Assembly (NCBI RefSeq): GCF_020880415.1
Contig: NZ_JAJIUJ010000011.1
Span: 1 to 64,000, forward strand
DNA: 64,000 nt
Source of the DNA: Xanthomonas euvesicatoria pv. euvesicatoria
Lineage (GTDB): Bacteria; Pseudomonadota; Gammaproteobacteria; Xanthomonadales; Xanthomonadaceae
Direction of reading: 5' to 3'
Position numbers and translations under genes: made by a program. Of the stretch, positions 22,334-29,052 are shown one piece after another. The stretch's first letter is position 1; every line of letters starts with the position of its first letter. The notes beneath the pieces were generated by a model. It did not search any database and was not told where the DNA came from. It worked only from the letters and a program-made list of their open reading frames with translations.

Positions 22334-22600
22334 CCCTCATCCGCCCTTCGGGACCTTCTTCCGTGCCACGGGAAAAGGGCAGGCAATCACCCGGTTCGGG
22401 CAGTCGGCGTCACGCCAGGCGACAACGAAATGTAAGTTTGAGAGCTTCGGCACCGGCACCTGAAAGCACCGTGCGAGCGCCGATCCCTCCCTTCTCCCGC
22501 AGGAGGGAGGCCGCCGGCCTTTTCCTCCTGCCGCAAGCGGGGCGCCGATCTCGTCCTTATCCGCAAGCGGGAGAAGGTGGCGCGCAGCGCCGGATGAGGG
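22334..22600. repeat. Inverted intergenic repeat, CCCTCATCCG...CGGATGAGGG
   Basis: CCCTCATCCG at 22334-22343 is repeated in inverse at 22591-22600. Between them are several partial copies of CTTCTCCCGC/GCGGGAGAAGG (about 22493, 22567). This resembles the abundant intergenic repeats of Xanthomonas genomes. The 397 bp gap between maiA and pilU otherwise holds no gene. Confidence 0.6.
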
Positions 22601-22714
22601 CGCCGGTTGCATCGGCATCGCGAATGCGGAGCACGTCGCAGAGTTCGCTCTTAACCACCAGGATCCAGCGGCCCCCCGGTGCCGCAAGATCACCGATCGT
22701 CGCCGCCAAACCGA

Positions 22715-23848
22715 TTAGATGAACCCGTGACTGATCTTCGGTGCCGCGGCCGCTTCGTAATCCGCATACGGGTCGTGCTCGCCGGAGCCGCCCTCGGAGA
22801 GACGGAACTTCAGCGCCAGGCCGTCGCGCGAGTCGGCCGCGCGCAGTGCTTCTTCCTGCTCGATTTCGCCCGACTTCACCATCCGGAACAGGCATTGGTC
22901 GAAGGTCTGCATGCCTTCTTCCAGCGACTCTTCCATCGCTGCCTTGACCTCGTGCACCTGGCCGCGCCGTAGCAGGTCGCGGATCATCGGGGTATTGAGC
23001 AACACCTCGGTGGCGGGGCGGCGGCGCCCGTCCACGCCCTTGACCAGGCGCTGGGAGACCACTGCGCGCAGATTCAGCGCAAGGTTCATCAGCACGTTCT
23101 TGTGCGCGCTTTCAGGGAAGAAATTGAGGATGCGCTCGATGGTCTGGTCGGCGTTGTTGGAGTGCAGCGTGGCCAGGCACAGGTGGCCGGTTTCGGCGAA
23201 GGCGATCGCCGCCTCCATGGTTTCGGCGTCCAGGATCTCGCCGATCAGGATCACGTCCGGCGCCTCGCGCATGGCGTTCTTCAGCGCGCTCTGAAAGGCG
23301 TGCGTGTCCAGGCCCACCTCGCGCTGGTTCACGATCGACATCTTGTGCTTGTGCAGGTATTCGATCGGGTCCTCGATGGTGAGGATGTGCCCGGTGGTGG
23401 TGCTGTTGCGGTGGTCGATCATCGACGCCAGCGAGGTCGACTTGCCCGAACCGGTCGAACCCACCACCAGCACCAGCCCGCGCGGGGTCATGATGACGTC
23501 CTTGAGCACCTGCGGCAGGTTGAGCTCTTCGATGCTGGGAATCCGGCTGCGAATGGCGCGAATCACCATGCCCACCTCGCCGCGCTGCTTGAACACGTTC
23601 ACGCGGAAACGGCCGGCATCGGGCAGGGCGATGGCCATGTTGAGCTCGAGCTCGCGTTCGAACTGCGGCACCTGGCCTTCGTCCATCAACGAGTAGGCGA
23701 TTTTCTTGACCATTCCCGGCGGCAACCCCGTATTGCCGAGCGGGTAAAGCTTGCCCTCGATCTTGATGTACACCGGCGCGCCGGTGGTCAAGAACATGTC
23801 CGAGGCATTCTTTTCGGTCATCAGCTTCAGGAAGTAGCCGATATCCAT
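22715..23848 (-). CDS. pilU: Type IV pilus retraction ATPase PilU
   Basis: 377 aa from the ATG at 23848 (MDIGYFLKLMTEKNASDMFL). PilT/PilU family of hexameric secretion ATPases; with PilT it powers pilus retraction. Walker A GSTGSGKST at 130-138, Asp box TIEDPIEYLH at 158-167, His box GHLCLATLHSNNA from 221. The Walker B region reads VILIGEILDAETME: Leu206 stands where most PilT/PilU proteins have Arg in GEIRD. The long C-terminal tail after the PilT core (DPYADYEAAAAPKISHGFI) is typical of PilU. No pilT in the window. Confidence 0.93.
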   Translation of the reverse strand: MDIGYFLKLMTEKNASDMFLTTGAPVYIKIEGKLYPLGNTGLPPGMVKKIAYSLMDEGQVPQFERELELNMAIALPDAGRFRVNVFKQRGEVGMVIRAIRSRIPSIEELNLPQVLKDVIMTPRGLVLVVGSTGSGKSTSLASMIDHRNSTTTGHILTIEDPIEYLHKHKMSIVNQREVGLDTHAFQSALKNAMREAPDVILIGEILDAETMEAAIAFAETGHLCLATLHSNNADQTIERILNFFPESAHKNVLMNLALNLRAVVSQRLVKGVDGRRRPATEVLLNTPMIRDLLRRGQVHEVKAAMEESLEEGMQTFDQCLFRMVKSGEIEQEEALRAADSRDGLALKFRLSEGGSGEHDPYADYEAAAAPKISHGFI

Positions 23849-23946
23849 GCGCAATGGTTCCCCAACAAACAGCAGCGTCTCGTTGCAAGTCCGCCGCAGG
23901 CTTCCGACAATGGCCGTGCTCGAGACTTCTCGCTACGGCTCCCCTA

Positions 23947-24330
23947 ATGACGGCTAGCTTCGCATACTTGCGGCGATCCCTGTATGGCATCGCCTGTTTC
24001 ATGGTCCTTTCCTCTCCGGCTGCCGCCCAGGTGGCACCGGAGCTCACCGCCGCCGAACAGGCCGTGCAACGTGCCACCCAGGCCGATGCCGACCAATACG
24101 CCCCGGATCTGGTCAACCTGGCCCGCCAGGAATTGATGCAGGCCCAGCAGGCGCAACTGGACAAGCGCCAGCGCAAGCAGGTGCCCCAGATCGCCTTGCG
24201 CGCCGCCGCCGACGCCGACCTGGCCAAGGCCCGCAGCGAAGAAGCGGTGGTCACCGCTCAACTGGAACAGCGCAGGAAGGAAGTGGCGCAGTTGCAGAAC
24301 ACCCTCAATACCGGGGAGGGCGGCCGATGA
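23947..24330 (+). CDS. DUF4398 domain exported protein
   Basis: 127 aa from the ATG at 23947. An N-terminal export signal (SLYGIACFMVLSSPAAAQ) has no lipobox Cys at the right place. The rest is a helical, Ala/Gln-rich DUF4398 domain (APDLVNLARQELMQAQQAQ) with coiled-coil character (EEAVVTAQLEQRRKEVAQL). The stop overlaps the start of the OmpA-like gene by 4 bp, so the two products are probably partners in the envelope. Function unknown. Confidence 0.85.
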   Translation: MTASFAYLRRSLYGIACFMVLSSPAAAQVAPELTAAEQAVQRATQADADQYAPDLVNLARQELMQAQQAQLDKRQRKQVPQIALRAAADADLAKARSEEAVVTAQLEQRRKEVAQLQNTLNTGEGGR

Positions 24331-25217
24331 AACTGCGCCCCCTGCTGTATCTCGGTGTGTTGAGCCTGGCCACGTTGCCGCCGCTGGCGATGGCGGCCAA
24401 GGACGACCCGCAGGCCGACGCGCTCAACCGGCGCCTGGCCGCACTACAGAACGACCCGCAGACCAACGATCTGGCGCGCTTTGAGCGGCTGCAGGCGCAG
24501 CAAAGCGTGGCTGCGCTGGCCGAGGCCAAACGCCGTGACCGCGACGAGCTGGTGTTTCTGGCCGACCGCCGGGTCGAAATCGCCGAACTCACCGCCCGTA
24601 CCGCGCTGGCGCGGCGCGAATTGGACCGCCTGGAAGGCACGCGCAACGACTTGCTGATCGAAGCCAGCCGCCGCGATGCCGCACGGGCGCGCCAGGAAGC
24701 CGAACGCCTGCGCGTGCAGGCGCAGATCCAGGCCGAGGCCGCCGAGCAGGCACGCCAGGCCGCCGAACAGGAAGCGCTCGCCCGCCAGGACGCCGAGCTG
24801 GCGTTGACCAGCGTGGCCGGCAAGCAGACCGCCAAGCTCAACGCGGCCCAGCAGAAGGCGGTGCAACTGGCGCATGAGGAGGCCGAGCTGGTCGCCGGGG
24901 CCAAGCTGCCGGCCGCCAAGTTCGACAGCCGCGGCGAAGTGTTTTCCCTGGGCAGTGGCGCCTTCGGTGGCAAGGCGGCGTTGTCCGGGGATGCCGCCGG
25001 GCAGGCCAAGGCATTGGCCGAATATCTGAACATCGGCAAGAAGGGCCGGGTCAGCATCGTCGGCTTCGACACCGATCCAGCCATTGCCAAGAAGCGTGCC
25101 GAAGCACTGCGCGATGCGTTGGTGGCAGGCGGCGTGTCGGCCTCGCGGCTGCAGGTCACCGGCACCAAAGGCGCGGCCAGCAAGACCCGCGCGGCCGAGG
25201 TCGTTGTCGCGCCCTGA
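24327..25217 (+). CDS. OmpA-family protein with long coiled coil
   Basis: 296 aa. Signal peptide MKLRPLLYLGVLSLATLPPLAMAA, then about 140 residues of Ala/Glu/Arg-rich coiled coil (EAERLRVQAQIQAEAAEQAR), then an OmpA-like peptidoglycan-binding domain (RGEVFSLGSGAF, GQAKALAEYL, VSIVGFDTD, KKRAEALRDALVAGGV, RLQVTGTKG). The conserved OmpA-C positions are rather degenerate: GFDTDPAIAKKRAEAL replaces the usual GHTDxxGxxxxNxxLSxxRA. Coupled by a 4 bp overlap to the DUF4398 gene. Likely a periplasmic protein bridging envelope layers. Confidence 0.85.
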   Translation: MKLRPLLYLGVLSLATLPPLAMAAKDDPQADALNRRLAALQNDPQTNDLARFERLQAQQSVAALAEAKRRDRDELVFLADRRVEIAELTARTALARRELDRLEGTRNDLLIEASRRDAARARQEAERLRVQAQIQAEAAEQARQAAEQEALARQDAELALTSVAGKQTAKLNAAQQKAVQLAHEEAELVAGAKLPAAKFDSRGEVFSLGSGAFGGKAALSGDAAGQAKALAEYLNIGKKGRVSIVGFDTDPAIAKKRAEALRDALVAGGVSASRLQVTGTKGAASKTRAAEVVVAP

Positions 25218-25299
25218 TGTCATTTGTTGCAAGTGATTGGAAGTTAAGGTCTTTTAACCCGTGCATGACGCCTGGTTGAACCGCGGTCACTGATTGAGG

Positions 25300-25549
25300 C
25301 AGGGAACGGCAAATGCGGCCGTTTCGGTCTTGAACCCCCTGGGCGACCGGCGTAGGGTCGTACCTCCGGGCAGCAACTCCGCGGCCCGGGAAGTACGGAG
25401 GGTCGGGCCAGTGATGCAGAGGCACGCAGCGAGACAACATGGTGGAGCAGTTGTTGGTGGTTCCGCCGGTGTGTCGGCCTTTGCAACGCGTTGGTCTTCC
25501 ATTCCCAAGCTGCGCCCCGTGCCTTCGCTAGCCGGGGCGTTCTTGTTTT
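25300..25549 (+). ncRNA. Candidate structured non-coding RNA or attenuator leader before the DUF465 gene
   Basis: The 351 bp between the OmpA-like and DUF465 genes hold no credible ORF but strong RNA structure. TACCTCCGGGC pairs with GGCCCGGGAAGTA (about 25370-25395). CGAC-CGGCG (25344-25352) can pair with CGCCG-N4-GTCG (25464-25476), closing a domain of about 130 nt. The stretch ends in an intrinsic terminator just before the DUF465 Shine-Dalgarno. Two readings are possible: a free-standing small RNA, or a long leader controlling DUF465 by attenuation. I do not recognise a known riboswitch, tmRNA, RNase P or SRP RNA. The 5' end is not defined; no clear promoter. Confidence 0.45.
25513..25549 (+). 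terminator. Intrinsic terminator upstream of the DUF465 gene
   Basis: CGCCCCG (25513-25519) pairs with CGGGGCG (25533-25539), followed by TTCTTGTTTT. It ends only about seven bases before the AAGGAGG of the next gene. No coding gene precedes it closely, so it must end a non-coding transcript or act as an attenuator. Confidence 0.65.
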
Positions 25550-25568
25550 AAGTGAAGGAGGTAACGCC

Positions 25569-25787
25569 ATGTTCGAAGGGCAACCGCAGACCGAAATCGA
25601 CGCATTGATGAAGTCCGATCCCCAGTTCAAGCAGCTCTACCAACGCCACAAGCTATTGAACAAGAAATGCATGGATGCCGAACTCGGGGTGCTCCCGATC
25701 GACGACGTGACCTTGGGCCAGATGAAGCGCGAGAAGTTGCAGGCAAAAGAAAAGCTCACCCGGATGTACGACCAGCTCACCCACTGA
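25569..25787 (+). CDS. DUF465 (YdcH-like) small protein
   Basis: 72 aa, all helical and highly charged: MFEGQPQTEIDALMKSDPQF, then KQLYQRHKLLNKKCMDAELG and MKREKLQAKEKLTRMYDQL. Matches the small cytoplasmic DUF465 family of unknown function. An exceptionally good Shine-Dalgarno (AAGGAGGTAA) fixes the start, suggesting high expression. It is preceded directly by an intrinsic terminator and a structured stretch. Confidence 0.88.
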   Translation: MFEGQPQTEIDALMKSDPQFKQLYQRHKLLNKKCMDAELGVLPIDDVTLGQMKREKLQAKEKLTRMYDQLTH

Positions 25788-26022
25788 TCCTTCCCCACCG
25801 TTAGAACAAGTTCACCGTCGCGGGCGGTGGCGGCCTCCTCGTCGGCTTGCCACCGTCCGCGTCTTTAGTTGGAGCGGCGTTTGCTGGCGGGGGCACATCG
25901 GCGAACGGTTGAGCCTGTTCGTTCATCGGCCTGTGCAATCGGTTCAATGCTGAATGAGCATTCCCCGGCGGTTCGTCGGATAATGACCGGTCTAGCCCGC
26001 GTGGCGCAGCGACGATATCCCG

Positions 26023-27393
26023 ATGGCGATTCATTCCTCCGTACTCGAACTGATTGGCAACACGCCGATCGTCAAGGCCCAGCGCCTGGACACCGGCGTC
26101 TGCGAGCTGTTCCTCAAGCTGGAGGCGAATAATCCTGGCGGATCGATCAAGGACCGTATCGGTCTGTCGATGATCGAAGCGGCCGAGCAGCGCGGCGATC
26201 TCAAGCCCGGCGCTACCCTGGTGGAGGGTACCGCCGGCAACACCGGTCTGGGCTTGGCCCTGGTGGCGCAGCAGAAGGGCTACCAGTTGATCCTGGTGGT
26301 GCCGGACAAGATGAGCCGCGAGAAGATCTTCAATCTCAAGGCCATGGGCGCCAACGTGGTGCTGACGCGCTCGGATGTGGCCAAGGGCCACCCCGAGTAC
26401 TACCAGGACCTGGCTGCCAGGATCGCAGCCGAGACTCCCGGCGCCTACTTCATCAACCAGTTCGGCAACCCGGACAACCCGGCCGCGCACGAATTCGGCA
26501 CCGGCCCGGAAATCCTGGCGCAGATGGGCGGCCAACTGGACGCCATCGTGTTCGGTTGCGGCAGCTCCGGCACCATGACCGGCCTGTCGCGCGCCTTCGC
26601 CAGCGCCTCGTCGCACACCGAACTGGTATTGGCCGACCCGGTCGGTTCGATCCTGACCCAATACATCGAAGAGGGCACGGTCAGCGAAAAGTCCGGCAGC
26701 TGGTTGGTCGAAGGCATCGGCGAGGATTTCCTGCCGGATATCTCCGACTTTTCGCGGGTCAAGAAGGCCTATTCCATCAGCGACGCGGAAAGCTTCCATA
26801 CCGCGCGCGAGCTGCTGGCCAAGGAGGGCATCCTCGGCGGCTCGTCCACCGGCACCCTGCTGGCCGCGGCGCTGAAGTATTGCCGCGAGCAGACCACGCC
26901 CAAGCGCGTGCTGGTGTTCGTCTGCGATACCGGCAACAAGTATCTGTCGAAGATGTACAACGACTACTGGATGCTCGACAACGGCTTTTTGGAGCGCCCG
27001 CAACATGGCGATCTGCGCGACCTGATCCTGCGCCCTTACAACAAGCGCGACACCGTGGTGGTGGGCCCGAAGGATCTGCTGACCACCGCCTACCAGCGCA
27101 TGAAGCTGTACGACGTCTCGCAGTTGCCGGTGATCGATGAAGGCGAGCTGGTGGGCATCGTGGACGAAAGCGACGTGCTGCTGCATGTCTATGGCGACGA
27201 AGCCCGTTTTCGCGACCCGATTTCCACTGCCATGGTCAGCAAGCTGGATCGTCTGGACGTCGCGTCGCCGATCGAAGCGCTACTGCCGGTGTTCGACCGT
27301 GGCCAGGTCGCCATCGTCATGGACGGCACGCAATTTCTTGGCTTGATCACCCGCATCGACCTGCTCAACTACCTGCGCCGTCGCGTGCAGTGA
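26023..27393 (+). CDS. cbs: Cystathionine beta-synthase with C-terminal CBS domain pair
   Basis: 456 aa. PLP enzyme that joins serine and homocysteine to cystathionine. Schiff-base Lys43 in NNPGGSIKDR, phosphate loop GCGSSGTMTG, EGTAGNTGLGLAL. Residues about 335-456 form two CBS modules (DLLTTAYQRMKLYDVSQLPV, GLITRIDLLNYLRRR) that may bind an adenosyl ligand. No N-terminal haem domain. The next gene, 99 bp downstream, is a cystathionine gamma-synthase/lyase family gene, so the pair could run transsulfuration from homocysteine to cysteine. Confidence 0.92.
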   Translation: MAIHSSVLELIGNTPIVKAQRLDTGVCELFLKLEANNPGGSIKDRIGLSMIEAAEQRGDLKPGATLVEGTAGNTGLGLALVAQQKGYQLILVVPDKMSREKIFNLKAMGANVVLTRSDVAKGHPEYYQDLAARIAAETPGAYFINQFGNPDNPAAHEFGTGPEILAQMGGQLDAIVFGCGSSGTMTGLSRAFASASSHTELVLADPVGSILTQYIEEGTVSEKSGSWLVEGIGEDFLPDISDFSRVKKAYSISDAESFHTARELLAKEGILGGSSTGTLLAAALKYCREQTTPKRVLVFVCDTGNKYLSKMYNDYWMLDNGFLERPQHGDLRDLILRPYNKRDTVVVGPKDLLTTAYQRMKLYDVSQLPVIDEGELVGIVDESDVLLHVYGDEARFRDPISTAMVSKLDRLDVASPIEALLPVFDRGQVAIVMDGTQFLGLITRIDLLNYLRRRVQ

Positions 27394-27461
27394 TCGTGCA
27401 GTAATCCGGCACCGCCGCGCGCTCGGATGAGACGCGCGGCACGGGCCATTCAGACCTGCTT

Positions 27462-27469
27462 GTTACAAT
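27462..27469 (+). promoter_or_regulatory. Candidate extended -10 promoter of metB
   Basis: GTTACAAT contains a TACAAT -10 box (27464-27469), preceded by TG one base further upstream (27461-27462), giving the extended -10 form TGTTACAAT, 24 bases before the metB ATG. No clear -35. Confidence 0.35.
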
Positions 27470-27492
27470 CGCCCACTTTTTCGGGAACCTCC

Positions 27493-28680
27493 ATGTCCAA
27501 TCGCACCACTCATAGCCATGACGGCGAGCGCGCGCTGTCGCTCGCAACGCTGGCGATCCATGGAGGGCAGTCGCCAGATCCGAGCACCGGCGCGGTAATG
27601 CCGCCGATCTATGCGACGTCCACCTATGCGCAGTCCAGCCCCGGCGAGCACCAGGGCTTCGAATATTCGCGCACCCACAACCCCACGCGCTTCGCCTACG
27701 AGCGTTGCGTTGCCGCGCTGGAAGGCGGTACGCGCGCATTTGCGTTCGCTTCCGGCATGGCTGCCACCTCGACGGTGATGGAGTTGCTGGATGCCGGCAG
27801 CCACGTGGTGGCGATGGACGACCTGTACGGCGGCACCTTCCGCCTGTTCGAGCGCGTGCGCCGTCGCACCGCCGGCCTGGATTTCAGCTTCGTCGACCTG
27901 ACCGACCCGGCCGTTTTCGAAGCTGCAATCCGCCCCGATACCAAGATGGTGTGGATCGAAACCCCGACCAACCCGATGCTCAAGCTGGTCGATATCGCTG
28001 CCATTGCCGCGATCGCGCGCAAGCACGGCCTGTTGATCGTGGTCGACAACACGTTCGCTTCCCCGATGCTGCAGCGCCCGCTCAGCCTGGGTGCGGATAT
28101 CGTCGTGCACTCGGCCACCAAGTATCTCAACGGCCACTCGGACATGGTCGGCGGCATCGCGGTGGTTGGCGACAACGCCGAGCTCGCCGAGCAGATGGCG
28201 TTCCTGCAGAACTCCATCGGCGGCGTCCAGGGCCCGTTCGACAGCTTCCTCGCCCTGCGCGGCCTCAAGACCCTGCCGCTGCGCATGCGCGCGCATTGCG
28301 AGAATGCCCTGGCGCTCGCGCAATGGCTGGAAACCCACCCTGCGATCGAAAAGGTCATTTACCCCGGCCTTGCTTCGCACCCGCAGCATGCGCTCGCGAA
28401 AACCCAGATGTCCGGCTTCGGCGGCATCGTCTCCATTGTCCTCAAGGGCGGCTTCGACGCAGCCAAGCGTTTCTGCGAAAAGACCGAATTGTTCACCCTG
28501 GCCGAATCGCTCGGTGGCGTGGAAAGCCTGCTCAACCATCCCGCCGTCATGACCCACGCCTCCATTCCGGTTGCCCGCCGTGACCAGCTTGGTATCAGCG
28601 ATGCGCTGGTGCGGTTGAGCGTGGGGATTGAAGATGTGGGGGATTTGCGTGGGGATTTGGAGTGGGCGCTTGCGCGTTAA
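27493..28680 (+). CDS. metB: Cystathionine gamma-synthase/gamma-lyase family protein
   Basis: 395 aa. Cys/Met metabolism PLP enzyme with Lys210 in HSATKYLNGH, YSRTHNPTR, FASGMAATS, and ESLGGVESLLNHPA near the C-terminus. In Xanthomonas this gene is annotated metB and marks the left border of the LPS locus. The adjacent cystathionine beta-synthase suggests that gamma-lyase activity (cystathionine to cysteine) is at least as likely as the biosynthetic gamma-synthase reaction; sequence by eye cannot separate them. Confidence 0.9.
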   Translation: MSNRTTHSHDGERALSLATLAIHGGQSPDPSTGAVMPPIYATSTYAQSSPGEHQGFEYSRTHNPTRFAYERCVAALEGGTRAFAFASGMAATSTVMELLDAGSHVVAMDDLYGGTFRLFERVRRRTAGLDFSFVDLTDPAVFEAAIRPDTKMVWIETPTNPMLKLVDIAAIAAIARKHGLLIVVDNTFASPMLQRPLSLGADIVVHSATKYLNGHSDMVGGIAVVGDNAELAEQMAFLQNSIGGVQGPFDSFLALRGLKTLPLRMRAHCENALALAQWLETHPAIEKVIYPGLASHPQHALAKTQMSGFGGIVSIVLKGGFDAAKRFCEKTELFTLAESLGGVESLLNHPAVMTHASIPVARRDQLGISDALVRLSVGIEDVGDLRGDLEWALAR

Positions 28681-28737
28681 GCAGCACATCCACGTAACGG
28701 AAACCTGGCGCTCATCGCGCGGCTTGGCAGTGGCCAA

Positions 28738-29049
28738 ATGAAGGCGCGCACGTCGCGAGTTTTGCCGAGCACCGGGTTTCTACGTGCGGTCCTGGCTGGG
28801 GCAATTCGCTATGTCCTTGTGCGACCGTCGCTGAAACGCCGGTTGATGCGTGCGCTGTCAGCGACACCGGGCCTACTCATGGCGATCAAACGCCTTGGGG
28901 TACGTTTCGGATTTGGCGGCCTGATGGGGCCCGGTCACCTGGCGATCAATGGAAGGGCGAGTGGTCTGGCGTCGCAAGGACGCATGACTGCGCGTGCCGC
29001 CCGGATCTACGAAGATCTGCGTCGGGCGATGGCCGCCAGGGATCGTTGA
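28738..29049 (+). CDS. Small basic protein, C-terminal remnant of a WbdD-like LPS protein
   Basis: 103 aa from the ATG at 28738. It aligns by eye with the C-terminal tail of the 715-aa cap/ruler protein at 34385-36532: IRYVLVRPSLKRRLMRAL here against VRRVLKRPALARALNNWL there, followed by an aligned P...I and, at the end, ARAARIYEDLRRAMAARD against ARGHQIYERMLAIRNGES. Each tail lies directly before a homologous glycosyltransferase gene. The methyltransferase, kinase and coiled-coil parts are absent. Either a degraded remnant left by recombination at the metB border or a surviving short helper protein that binds membrane through its basic helix. Confidence 0.6.
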   Translation: MKARTSRVLPSTGFLRAVLAGAIRYVLVRPSLKRRLMRALSATPGLLMAIKRLGVRFGFGGLMGPGHLAINGRASGLASQGRMTARAARIYEDLRRAMAARDR

Positions 29050-29052
29050 GTC

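Noticed and set aside
25294-25551. 85-codon ORF in the gap before the DUF465 gene
   Set aside because: No Shine-Dalgarno, no family, and it runs through the stem-loops and the terminator.
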